Source of the DNA: Triglochin maritima
Taxonomy: Eukaryota; Streptophyta; Magnoliopsida; Alismatales; Juncaginaceae
Length of the DNA stretch: 64,000 nucleotides
Direction: 5' to 3'
NCBI GenBank assembly: GCA_963682175.1
Contig: OY821775.1
Span: forward strand, 35,214,053 to 35,278,052
Below the pieces are notes generated by a model. The model was not told the origin of the DNA and ran no database searches. It saw nothing but the letters and a program-made list of their open reading frames with translations. The translations under genes and the position numbers were made by a program. Below, piece by piece: positions 42,475 to 53,580 of the stretch. How positions within the stretch are numbered: position 1 is the first letter of the stretch; each line of letters begins with the position of its first letter.

Positions 42475-43757
42475 GCATCGTTTTCGTAGTAGAGTTCACC
42501 AGTTCGGTGAGGTTTTACTCAGCTTTTACATTTACATTTTTGTTTTGGTTACTGGAATGGGATCACAAGTGAACAGGAGGACCTAATGGGGCTTAGAAGC
42601 ACATTGGTGAATTCTGGGGACCTAAATCCGTATAAGATCCCCCAGTATCAGATTTCCATCCTCTAGTGCCAGATTTGGTAAGGTATTTTTTATTTCTATT
42701 TCAACTGTAGCTTCTTTTTCCTATTTCTAGTTGGTTCCTTTCACTGTTGATGCAATGCATGCTCTGTTTTAGTGTCAGAAATTAATTTGGCTTGCATGAC
42801 CCCGTCTTACGACAACTTGGACCCTAAAACTCAAAGCAAAAGATTAGACTATTTGCCATCTAGGTCATGCATCATTTGTAGATGTTGCACGCATTTGTCT
42901 TTTCTTTTCTTTACATTCTTGTTGTTGATTGCTGGTGTGAGGTACGTGCACCCGATCTCTCATTCACGAATGTTTGGATCATGCATTAGTAAGTAAGGTG
43001 CATTGTAACAAGAGTGAGGTGAGTGCTTGTTTGGTGAGTTGCTTGCTAGCATAAGATTTCAAAACATCTTTAAGGGGCACCACTTATACTCTTAAAGATA
43101 AGGTGGGAGATTTCATTACCCCTTCCTTATCCCCAAACACCACACTCAAGTGAAACTTAATCTAAAATCAAGTAGACATTGACCATTAGGCCTCGGGCAC
43201 ATTAGGAGAGTGATTCGGTCACGACCGTCATGACCTGATCGGCGTTGCCCACTTTGTCGATAGTAGGAGAGACGAGATCTCTGGATCTTGGCTCACTTCT
43301 TGGGATTTGTGGTCTTCGTCATAGGGAGGTGAGGTGGGTTGAGGGCTTGTTACATCGTAGTTAGGCATCGTCAAGCTGTAAGGACTCATAGCCAGGCTAA
43401 GCTTGTTTGAGCCTTGTTTGCTAGACTAGGCTTCTACCATCACCCTCTACCCATGATAGTTTAGGGATTCTTCCATTTTCCTCTGAGTCATCTTCTTCTC
43501 ACCTACTTCTACGTTCTTGTCTCCTCCGTTTTACACTCTCTGTTAGCATTTTAGGGTTGAGTCAAGCATGTTTTTCGAGCTTGGCCTCGTGGTGGTGAGA
43601 GTGGTCGATTCGAGAGTTCTTTGTCGAGATGGATGGTTACATGGGCAACCATCCATATCATTGTTGGGACCAAGACCATTCTCCCTAGTATTCCAGACCC
43701 ATGCAGCCTGGGGTGGCTCAGACAAACACCCCGTATGGTTGAGACAGTCTTAATTGT
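42475..43757 (+). other. Leader of element B
   Basis: This is non-coding sequence aligning with the leader of A. Shared blocks include GGTACGTGCACCC (42939), GTAAGGTGCxTxG, GATAAGGTGGG-GATTTCATTACC, and CGACCGTCATGxCCTGATCGG (43224). No gene is seen. Confidence 0.6.
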
Positions 43758-44204
43758 GTGGATGAGCCATCTTCATATTGGGGTAATATGAGAGAGACAG
43801 CGACTACTGGACCACCATCTAGTTATGTCGGATCATATGTTGGTCAACAAACTGAGACATTACAAGAACCTTTGGCCTCTTTTATGCATGTTGTAGGTGA
43901 CATGAGTGCACCGGTAGGTCCATTAGTTGTACCGCGTGACTATTGCGGGTTGATTGGTCATGTTTTTGGGGAATGTCCTTATGTTCCCCAAAAGCCTGAG
44001 TATAAGCACACCTTTTCCCAAAATGCTCAATGTGACCTTTCCGCGTACAACCCGAGAGGGATGGATTCGTGGGGAGACAATTCTTATTCAAATTCTTATA
44101 CATCATTCCCACCAAAGTATCCTCGTCCCGAATACCCAGAATTCTACCAACACCCTACTTCTAATCATTGGACTCTTTCTCAGCCCATTAACACCCATCC
44201 CTAA
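43758..44204 (+). pseudogene. Gag remnant of element B
   Basis: A 148-codon open stretch carries SYVGQQTETLQEPLASF, a degenerate knuckle YCGLIGHVFGECPYVP (the first Cys pair is reduced) and an Asn/Ser/Tyr/Pro-rich tail with NPRGMDSWGDNSYSNSY, comparable to ARNDPYASTYNSGWRNN after the zinc knuckle in H. The capsid domain itself is not recognisable upstream. Continuation after 44204 is frame-shifted (DSLKQTLLTIMETTKQSMQ, then MAMQVSQMTQQLREREEG), matching H's late-gag helix in order. Confidence 0.65.
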
Positions 44205-44532
44205 AAATTCCCAAGATCTGACCTTAGCCTCACATTTGACAACATACATGATTCCTTGAAACAAACTCTCCTTACGATCATGGAAACCACTAAACAGTCC
44301 ATGCAAAATATGGCAATGCAAGTGAGTCAGATGACCCAACAATTACGTGAACGTGAGGAGGGTAACTTTTCTTGTCAACATGAGGATTTATCTTCTGATA
44401 TCTAACCACCACCACATCCACAAATTCAAAGCACAATCCTTCAAAGAGAAACCCCTAGTTAGTCTGAGGGACTTGGGGTTTCAATTAACGATCACTTGGT
44501 GGAGGATTTGATTCAAATCGAGAATAGCATGG

Positions 44533-45067
44533 ACCAACTTCATTATGAGTCGGCACAGGATTGTACCTTACTTTTTTGTCCTGTGGCCCTTGAGCAAGAT
44601 GATCTTGTTGTTGTGCCTCTTAAGGACTCACCTATGGTTGAGTAAGAGCTCCCAAGTACCCTTAATTTCATACGACCGAATGAGAGTTTGCCTCTCACTA
44701 TTGTTCTTAATCATCTTGGAAATGATGGGACATCAAACAACTACATTGCCAATGAGGGTATTCGGATTTCCTTCGAGGATATACCTAGGGTAAGAGACCC
44801 ACTTTCTATTCGCCTTGTGAGTTGTACATGGATAACAAGGTTCTTGACCTCGCTCAGACCCACCAGTCTGTTGGTTGGAGAGTTTGGATTAATGATCATA
44901 ACTTCAGTACCGCAATGAGAGAAACTCTTATTCCATTGCACAATATTTCCCAAACTCTTGAGAGGTTCAAGCTCTTTTAGTTTGATCCTTTCAATCAAAC
45001 GCTTTTGCGTCCAATTCATGAATCTCCCCTTTCATCTTGTGCTCTTTGTGAGGGGGTCCACACATGA
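44533..45067 (+). pseudogene. Tail ORF of element B, broken
   Basis: In one frame it reads ENSMDQL, AQDCTLLFCPVALEQDD, VVVPLKDSPMVE, a stop, then LPSTLNFIRPNES and NHLGNDGTSNNYIANEGIRI. In another frame it reads SVGWRVWINDHNFSTAMRET, QTLERFKLF, a stop, then FDPFNQ and PIHESPLSSCALCEG. The blocks match J (36631-37071) in order. Function is unknown. Confidence 0.55.
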
Positions 45068-45436
45068 GTATTTGGGCCCCACGTGGTCTCATGTTCCCAT
45101 TCCAAGTGCATTGACCCACTTTGAGGTTCCTATTTGATATATTTGACAAATGAAGATGTGAACTTATTTGTGTACATAGTTGTATTTCAAAAAAAAAGAC
45201 TCCGCTAGTGAGCACTGCTTGTTGGGGGCTCCAACACTTGTGTATTTGGGCCTCATTTGTATTACGTATTTGTATCCCTTCTTTAGTCTTTCACAGGTTT
45301 TGAGGGAATTCAGGTGTGTGTCCATCAACATAACCATGAACTTCCCTTTGCGTTTCGCGTAGGTGAGATTTTTTTCTTTTTCATGCATAAATCCATGTAG
45401 TATCATGCTCACATCCATTCAGGACAATACATGAAG

Positions 45437-45450
45437 TAAGTGTGGGGGGG
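45437..45450 (+). other. Internal polypurine-like tract (element B)
   Basis: TAAGTGTGGGGGGG is the counterpart of 12291-12304 in A. The terminal tract is separate, at 58073-58088. Confidence 0.6.
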
Positions 45451-46121
45451 TGTTTTACGTGTCTACATAGTAGAATCTTTCTCCTTTTGTTTTGTTTTCT
45501 TTTGTTTGTATTGTTAGGGTCATGTTAGTGTGCTGCATTTAATATCCATATATCTACTTGCAATGATCCTTGGGTGACTTGTTTTCTTTTGCTTCCCTTG
45601 TGCTTTAAATTTTCACATTTCTTTCAAAATCTTTATGTGTTTGCGAAAGAAAATGTTTTTTGGGTTTTGCGTGTGTTTAGCATGTGCGAAACCGTTGAGA
45701 GGAAAAGTAAAAGGAAGCATGTACGTATGTTTAGCATGTGGATTAGGATATCTGGTATACCGACTTTAGGTTTTATCTAGTCGTAAGGATGCACCCCAAT
45801 TTTCCCTCGGGGGAGAGTAATCATAGGGTTTCAGTACTCAAACAAATAAAGAAGTCCAGAACCTAGTGAGTTGAATAATTTGTGTCTGTTAATATAAGGA
45901 AGTTTGTTGTAGTCAATGACCCTTAAATTCTGTTGTGAGATATTAAGTGTAGGGGTTTTGGTTCATATGTAGATAAGAAATAAGTGAGTAGGTGTTCCCC
46001 CTTCTCGCACGGTTCCTATCACTCGGGAAATTAGGTCTGAGGGGACTTTGTGCCTGGTGCTTTCGAGTCATCTGACTTGGGATGCACCGACCGAACTCCC
46101 GTTACACTTGTGGTAGGGATC
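45451..46121 (+). other. Conserved non-coding 3' region of element B, first part
   Basis: It aligns with 12305-12970 of A, including the hairpin region near 45790 and the final GGTAGGGATC. It is interrupted by copia Q at 46122 and continues at 57513. Confidence 0.65.
46117..46121. other. Target-site duplication of copia array Q, left
   Basis: GGATC is repeated exactly at 57508-57512. Element A, which lacks the insertion, has a single GGATT here. Confidence 0.9.
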
Positions 46122-47303
46122 TGAAGGGAATGTGTTCTAAAAGTTTTACTTTTAAATGTCAATTATTATGAATTGAATGAGAAATCATTTTGTTCCTTGT
46201 TTATGTTATTCGTCTTTTGGAAGTGTTAAGGAAGAGGCTCTTGGTCCTTAACCGTAGAGCTCTAAAAGATATTGGTCTACATAAAACAAAAGATATTCGC
46301 AATCATGGTAATTAACATGGAACATTAATTACCGAGTTAAGATTGTCGTGTTGGTCATAGATCATTGTAGCTCTACAAGTGAGTGACAACACGGGTATGC
46401 AAAAGAGGAAAATATTACTTTTGTATACTGAATAGACCTAATAAGTAAAATATTATAGAAATGTGTTTCTGTGTCATTAATATTTTACTGTGTCTTTGGT
46501 CCTTTGATATGAGACTTATATCTAATCACTTGAGGAATACTTAATTAGATCAGTGTCTTGAACTATCGATCAGTGTAGGGTAAAGGCATTGATTGGTTAA
46601 GTACAACTTTTGTTGGAGAAGATAGTTAGTCAAAAGATTATCATTGCCCCTCTTAATTGAGTGATGATATTAGTGGGCCCCTTGATAAAGCAAAGTTATA
46701 ATGTGCACAATGTGATTTGAGTTAAGTCACATATTTATAACTAGCTTAAAGAGATCAAGAAATGAATACTAATACAAAGATGACACAATACTACTTTGTG
46801 TGTATTCTCAATATCATGAGGCAAGGGACGGACACAAGTGGTGCACTCCATCACTAAATGGATCGGGTTTTGGTTCGAGTGGAATTAAGACATCTAACTA
46901 ATTGGGAGCTATAATGTGTAGCTAGATACCGCTTATAGCTTGTGATATTAAGCTCTTAATATCACTGCCAACTTAGTTTAGATCCTCCCATAGGTCACAC
47001 CGCAAAAACCGTGAAACAAGAAGCTTGATTTTTGGTTCATATGATGTGTCGGGTTTCTCATAGAAAATATGACACATGTGGTGAACAAGTAAAATCAATT
47101 ATGTTGTATATATAACATAATTAGAATCATGATAAATTCATATGAGATTCATATATTATGGGGTGCAATAATTTATTGTTGCATAGGATAATATATTGCA
47201 TAAGTTGTGAATTTGCTAAAACCCCCAAGTTCAAATTTTGTTGGAAATAAATCCAAAATTTGAAATAGGCAAAATCGGGTAGAAGTTCGGTAATCCGTTG
47301 AGG

Positions 47304-47602
47304 TTCGGTCGACCGAAGGATCTATGGATCGGTCAACCGAACGTGGAACGGATAATCGTAATTGATTGACCGAACTTGACCAAAGTGCCTGGAACTTTGG
47401 TATGGTGTACCGAACCAAAATCGGTCGACCGAATAATATTAAGTTCCGATATTTTCGGTTAACCGAATGGCACTCGGTCTTAGACGAGAATTCGTCCTAT
47501 CGGTTAAGGAGAATTTTTCCCTTTAAGAATCGGTCATCCGTCTAGTACTCGGTCAACCAATCGTGACATATTCGGTTAACCGAATGGGTCTCGGTCAACC
47601 GA
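47304..47602. repeat. TCGGTYRACCGA palindrome cluster in LTR1
   Basis: Six full 12-bp palindromic or near-palindromic sites lie at 47305, 47329, 47421, 47455, 47572 and 47591, with at least five half or degenerate sites between them (47365, 47510, 47530, 47549). They lie 185-480 bp upstream of the TATA box. Confidence 0.85.
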
Positions 47603-47784
47603 ACAGCGATTGATTTTCTGCCTTTGATTATTAAGAGATTAATTTGATTGATGGTTGGATTAGCTCCAAACTTGGTCAAACGTTTTGTGGGTGCATGTAA
47701 TACATGAAGGAATTAATTTATGAGAGAAAATATAAAGAAAAAACGTGGCTAAAGAATAGCCATGATTAAGAGTAAGATTGGAAC

Positions 47785-47793
47785 CTATAAATA
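47785..47793 (+). promoter_or_regulatory. TATA box of Q LTR1
   Basis: CTATAAATA is followed about 30 bp later by CTCCCTAATTG, a plausible transcription start region. Confidence 0.65.
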
Positions 47794-48245
47794 GGTCCTT
47801 ATTCTCCCTAATTGTTACACACAATTCAATAATTATTTTCTCTCTTAATTCACCACAAAAACCCACGAAAATTCTCTTAGTTTTCTAAGTCTTTGGAAGG
47901 AGAAATCTCAGAGGCTAAGGAAGGGGTTTGTAGCTAGATTCTAAGCTTGTTTGGAGATCGATTGGCTAGCTCCTTTCTCTCCAACCTTGTTTAGGGTTTC
48001 GGTGAACACTCGGAGGCATCCGGCGCGGCGAGAAGCATCCCCAACGTCTCCGAATCTTCAAGAAGTTTTTGAGAACTTCTAGGTATGAATTTCGGAGCCC
48101 TCGTTTGTTTTAATAGAGTTTTGAAACTAGATGTTAAAACAAACTGATGCATGCATGAAATAAATCAAAGAAAATTGTAATTGATCCTTATTATACATAA
48201 AAATTTCGAAAATATATATGTATAATTAAACATGAAATCCTACAG

Positions 48246-48257
48246 TGGTATCAGAGC
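48246..48257 (+). other. Primer-binding site, initiator tRNA-Met (Q)
   Basis: TGGTATCAGAGC begins two bases after LTR1, the standard plant copia primer site. Confidence 0.95.
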
Positions 48258-49759
48258 TTAGGGTTCAATTTTCTCATGATTTATGGCTGTAAACAAATCT
48301 AGTTTACCATCTAGGATTTAAACAATTCGTTTTACCGTTTTTTCGGTCTTTAAATGTTTGTTGAAATAATTCTTTATAATAATTCGTTTTAAATGTTTTG
48401 AATGTTTAAAACATGACATATAATTATTAGAATTATGATTTAGACATAAGTCTAACTTGCAATAATTTCGTTTTAAGTATAAACGATTATTTTGTAAGAG
48501 AATCAACAAAACCGAAAAACTGCGATTCATCTTTCCATTGGAAATTGGATGGACAGCGGTTCATAATTAATTTGTGAACTATGGATGTATGAAAAATGTT
48601 TTTAATGGATTTCAAAATATTTTTCAAAGAATTGTTGAGAATTCTGGATGATTGATAAATTAGATTCTGTAGTTTATAGCAATTGCGTGCATGGATGCTT
48701 GAGTTGCTTTGCAGGATTGTGAGTTTATATGTTCCAAATCAGACACTACAAATGTATGTAATTATTATTATACAGGGGCTTATGTATGTAAAAGCCATAT
48801 TCTCTATTTTCTATCTTTAGAATTGCATTTGCATGTGAGAGGTTTTTACATAGGACTTGTACTAGTTTGTTTTTATCGAATGTGAGGAGCATGTTTATTT
48901 TTCTGTAAAATCTACATCTCCGGTGCAAGAGGAAGTCGCCGCTGTAGCGCATTGATCGAGGATCGAGGATCAGGGATCGAAGATCAAGGATCGAAGATCA
49001 AGGATCAAAGGGAACATATAAACTCACGCGATATGGATTGTGTGAATGTTTAATTTCTGTTTTCATAATTTCTGCTATGCATGTGATGAATGGTGAATGT
49101 TAGGATGTGTATAAATTTTAATATGCATGATAAACTAAAATTCAAAATCACATGTTGATAAATGAAATTGTCCAACAAAAATTAAGATTAATTTTTCCTT
49201 CTTATTTCATCCACTAGCAGCCATTGATCGAGGGATACTCTGCTCGCCCTTAGCGGGAGATAACTCCCTCTATCTTTGGGAATAGTGGGAGATATAAAGG
49301 TTGTCTGTTGTTGTGCCACAGTTAAATATATGAGGTGTGTTTCACCCTAGTGAACCCCAAGTATGTTTAGTTGTGAATACAATAGATAAACGTATCTCGT
49401 ATCAAATGAAAATAAGTTTTCTTAACATTACCTAGAGCCCTCGCTCGGTTTTGGGAAAAAGTTTTTCTTACGAGGATAAGTCGCATTCCCTCATAATTAA
49501 AATGACAAGAGTCACAAAAGTTTGAAGATGCTAAATGTTGCTAAAATTCAAAAAGGTTGTGATTAGAAAATGTTTTTCTTACCTTGATGTTGTAATGTAT
49601 TCGATAGCCCTTAGCTAGTCTATATTACAATTGATGGGATCTTGGATTACTGCATTTACGGGCAAGATTTTATTTGCAGTATTTACATCATATTCGATAT
49701 ATATGTATGTATTAAAACATAAAATTGGCATTAAAACCTATATAATTTATTTTGTAGAA
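48258..49759 (+). other. Leader of copia Q
   Basis: This is 1.5 kb of A/T-rich non-coding sequence with an 8 x 7-bp GATCRAR array at 48954-49009. TTTATTTTGTAG directly before the gag start resembles a 3' splice site, but I cannot show splicing. Confidence 0.6.
48954..49009 (+). repeat. Heptamer array GATCRAR x 8 in Q leader
   Basis: Eight consecutive 7-bp units are GATCGAG, GATCGAG, GATCAGG, GATCGAA, GATCAAG, GATCGAA, GATCAAG and GATCAAA. An identical array is at 56354-56409 in the second internal copy. Confidence 0.95.
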
Positions 49760-50732
49760 ATGTCAAATATCCAACCAATTGTGCGATCTATGATCGAAAA
49801 GAACCCTTTGCAAAATGATGGCTCAAACTTCATGAAATGGCAACTCAATCTTAATATCGTGTTGAGGTTTGAAAAACTGTCTCATATTTTGGATGGTGAA
49901 ATCCCAAAATTAAATGAGAAGGCAACCGATAAAGAGAAAGAGGCGATAGCCAAGTGGGAAGACCAAGAGAACCAAGTTCACGGTCTTATACTAGCATCCA
50001 TGGGTGACTCGCTTCAAGCGAAATAACTCAATTTCAAAACCCAAGAAGACCATGGAGGCTCTAACCAAGATGTTCATGGATAGTGCCCGAAAGGAGCGCT
50101 ATAAGACCACCATCGCACTCACAAGGTGCCATATGGCGGAGGGAACATCGGTATCCATGCATTTTCTCACGATGCAAGGATACCTTGAGAAATTGTCGAA
50201 GCTCTCTTCTCCAATGCCCGAGGACATTGCCGAAGATCTGATTCTTGGCTCTCTAGCCCCTTCCTTCAAGGACTTTGTGATGCACTATCATGTGCGTGAA
50301 AAGGGGGTGAGTCTTGAGGAGCTCCACAACGCTCTCAAAACGGCTGAAGTTGACATGGGCAAAGGTCAGGACAATCACGTCCTTGCCATCCATGAGATGA
50401 GCAAAAAGATCAACAAAGGTAAAGGCAAATTTACCAAAGATACGTCAATCAAGAGCAAGGGAGTAGGAGGTGCTCATGGGAGTGCCTCAAGGGAGAAATC
50501 TTACAAATCTCCAACTCCCAATATGGAGTGCTTTCACTGCGGTGAAAAAGGACACATCCGGCCAAATTGCCCCAAGTACAAGGAAGACCTTGACAACGGA
50601 ATGATTGAACGTAGGCGCCCGAGAAACGCCATAGGTATGTTTGTTATTGAGATAAATTTAATCACCTCAATCCTTGATTTGGTAATGGTTACCGGATCTT
50701 GTGCTCACATAATTTTGATGTGCAGCTATTGA
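49760..50732 (+). pseudogene. Copia gag pseudogene (Q, first internal copy)
   Basis: The gag start at 49760 reads MSNIQPIVRSMIEKNPL, with NFMKWQLNLNIVLRFEKL typical of the copia gag N-terminal domain. The frame shifts near 50015-50025 and continues at 50046 with MEALTKMFMDSARKERYKTT, a UBN2-type capsid region, and the zinc knuckle CFHCGEKGHIRPNC (about 50529-50570). Shortly after, VTGSCAHI appears where protease should read DTG(C/S)xxH, so the catalytic Asp seems replaced by Val. The longer upstream extension of the frame to 49631 lies in the leader and is unlikely to be coding. Confidence 0.8.
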
Positions 50733-51888
50733 AGGATAGGAAGGAACTCGTTGGGAACGAGATGATATTGAAGATTGGAAATAGTACAAGCATCGCTGCG
50801 ATTGTACAAGATTCTATGGAACTTCAATAGTCTAGTGATTTAAATTTATGCTTTGTAGAATGTTTGTTATATACCTTCGATTAGCAAGAACATTTCTGTA
50901 TCAAGTTTTAGATATGGATAAATTTTAATAAATATTTTAATTCTTGCTTGTCTATATCGAAGAATGGAATTTTCTATGCAAATACATTCATATAGAATGA
51001 TTTCTATTTGCTTGAAATAAATAATAAACAAACTCAAACAAACAATAACAAAAGAGAAACTAAGATAACTCACGTGAATGATACAATCTTGTAGCACTAT
51101 CGGATTGGTCAAATAAATGACCAAGAGACCTTTCAAGAAGAAAGGAACGAAAGTGAATAACTAATTGGATATGATACATTCTAATGTATGTGGTCCGATA
51201 AGTACAAGTGCAAGAGACGTTTAAGGTACTTCATTTTGTTCACGGACAACTATAGCCATTATGGCTATATTTGTCTAATGGGAAGCAAAAGTGAATTCTT
51301 TGACAAGTTCAAGGAATTCGAGGATGAAGTAGTGAACCAACTCAACAAGAATATTGAGTCTCTATGAACGGTTCGTAGGGGTGAGTGCTTAGGATACCTA
51401 ATTTGACTCATTCCTAAAGTAGGAATAGGATATTGCTCGACATGGTTCGATCAATAATGAGTCAATTTAAATTGGCGATTTACTTTTGGAATTATGCACT
51501 ACAAATAATGACAAACTCACTAAATAATGTTCCATCCAAATCCATGGAGAAAATGTCTTGTGAGCTATGGAGTTGAAAGACACCTAAGCTCGACTTTCTC
51601 AAGATTTGGGGTTGTGAGGTATACATCAAGAAATTGATGTCGACCAAGCTTCAACCAAAAGCGGATAAGTGCTTCTTTATAGGTTGTCATCGTGTGACAA
51701 GAGGATACTACTTTTGGTATATCACCTCCAATCGAAAGATTGTAGAGAGAGATATGGTTTTTCTGGAATTTCTGGAAAAGAGAGAAAAGTAGTGGGAGTA
51801 GAGTTGAGCTTGAGGAAACTCAAGATACTTTACAAGATCATGATGTGAATGTTGCATTCAAAATCATGAAGGCCCAGCCGAGATTCAT
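50733..51888 (+). pseudogene. Degenerate protease-integrase region of copia Q
   Basis: Scattered fragments match integrase. TDNYSHYGYICLMGSKSE, followed by FFDKFKEFEDEV (about 51237-51330), corresponds to the (I/T)DDYSRYGY part of the core with Asp changed to Asn. VMMELKDT- and YHLQSKDCREIWFF-like frames follow near 51560-51780. Stops are frequent. The stretch 50870-51140 shows no recognisable coding sequence. Confidence 0.65.
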
Positions 51889-52756
51889 TTGGTTAGTGGG
51901 AGTATAAGCGAGAGATCCTTACAAGAAATTGTGAGAGAATCTCAATCATCCTCACCTAGTGTGCGTTCGAGAGTCGAACATGAACCTATTCCTCAAGCAA
52001 TTGTGGAAGAAGTTCGAGAGACACAAGAAGAACCAAAAGAACTAAGAAGGTCAATGAGGGAAAGGAAGAAACCCAATAAGTATGTGGGACTTCATGAGAT
52101 CATGGTACTAGATACCAAAGATCCCTCAACCTTCCAAGAAGCAATGGTAAGAGAAGACTCCAAACATTGGCTTAAGGCCATGGAATCCGAAATAGAATCC
52201 ATGTATGATAATTAAGTGTAGAACTTGATTTGCCTTCCTCAAGAGAAAATGCCATTAAGTATAAATGAGCTTTTAGGAGGAAGATAGACATGGATAGTAA
52301 CTTGACAACCTACGAAGCAAGGCTTGTAGCAAAAGTTATACTCAAATTCAAGAAATTGACTTTGATGAAATTTTTGAGAAGTTGTCATATTAAAATCTAT
52401 TCGGATTATGCTCACTATTACCACATTTCACAATTGTGGGATATGGAAGATGGATATCGAAATGGCGTTCCTTAAACAGGAACTTGGAGGAGGATATGTA
52501 CATGGTACAACCTCAAGGTTTTGATGATCCAAATAATAGCGAGAAGAAATGCAAGTTTCGAGAATCCATTTGTGGATTGAAACAAGCGTCGAGGAGTTGG
52601 AACAAACGCTTTGACGAAGAGGTGAAGAAGATTCACTTCATTCAAAGTAAAGGAGTACCTTGTATATACAAGGAGATTAGTGGGAGCCATGTAGTACTTC
52701 TGATCTTATATGTCGATGACATATTGCTCATGAGCAATCATATACCTTTGCATTAG
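51889..52756 (+). pseudogene. Reverse transcriptase pseudogene of copia Q
   Basis: 51889-52215 carries the pre-RT linker (LRRSMRERKKPNKYVG, DPSTFQEAM, KHWLKAMESEIESMYDN). 52436-52756 carries the RT palm: EEDMYMVQPQGF, SICGLKQASRSWNKRF and the catalytic LYVDDILLMSN. A large part of the fingers region (52216-52435) is frame-shifted, with RLVAK visible in another frame. The enzyme is not functional. Confidence 0.8.
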
Positions 52757-52979
52757 CAAACGAGAAATTTCGTTGAAATCAGTGTATTCAATGAAAAGAA
52801 AAGGATGAGGCTCAACACATCTTGAGAATCAAGATACATTGAGATACATCCCGTAGACTCATTGGCTTCAGTCAACGTGCATACATTGACAAGGTCTTTG
52901 AAATGTTCAGGGTGAACAATTCCGATATGGACAATATGACAATAAGTATGAGTATAGGTGTGCAACTCAAGAAGTCTCA

Positions 52980-53565
52980 ATGTGCTCAATCACACAAAGA
53001 CTTGGAGTACATGAAGGTATCCCTTATGCTTCGGCAAAAGGAAGGACCATGTACACAATGACTTGCACAAGACTCAATATCTCGTATGCTCTAAACGTGA
53101 CAAGTGGTCACCAATCCAACGAAAGTCCTAATCGTAGGATTGCGGTCAAGAATATTCTGAAGTACCTTAACCGGACTAAAGATAAGGTTCTTGTTTATGG
53201 AAGACAAAGGAGAAAATAGCCGAGGGCTGTTTTGATGCAATTCTTATAGGAAATCTAGACAATAAGAGGTTGGAGTGATGATGCGTCATCATTATCGAAG
53301 GTGGAGGTATGAGCTAGTGTAGTTAGGAGTAATATCACTACAGCTAACTCAACCACCAACGAAAGACAAAATAAATAAATAGGTGGACACAACAGTGACA
53401 CAACTGATCCATTCAACAAACCTTAAAACCAAGCTAAGAGACGAAATATATTTCGAGTCCATGGATCCGAGGATCCATGTGGATTGGCTTGATAGGAGAT
53501 TTGGGAAGGTTACCCTAGTTATTGATGTTTTATGCATTGAGAATGTATGTGAAAGAAAACTTTGA
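52980..53565 (+). pseudogene. RNase H region remnant of copia Q
   Basis: 53040-53219 reads TMYTMTCTRLNISYALNVTSGHQSNES and VKNILKYLNRTKDKVLVYG, the end of the RT connection before RNase H. Later frames near 53270-53350 keep only scraps (RGWSD-like, ISTTANSTTN). The 53383-53565 frame, ending close to LTR2, may be the C-terminal remnant. Confidence 0.65.
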
Positions 53566-53569
53566 TAAC

Positions 53570-53580
53570 AAGTGGGAGAT
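53570..53580 (+). other. Polypurine tract before Q LTR2
   Basis: AAGTGGGAGAT directly precedes LTR2, matching the usual copia AAGTGGGAGATTG. Confidence 0.8.

Larger units (their letters stand above)
46122..48244 (+). mobile_element. LTR1 of copia array Q
   Basis: The 2,123-bp LTR starts TGAAGGGAATG and ends ATCCTACA. It holds the palindrome cluster at 47304-47602 and a TATA box at 47785-47793. Compared with LTR2 I counted about 11 substitutions plus a 60-bp segment (46430-46490) absent from LTR2. Confidence 0.9.
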
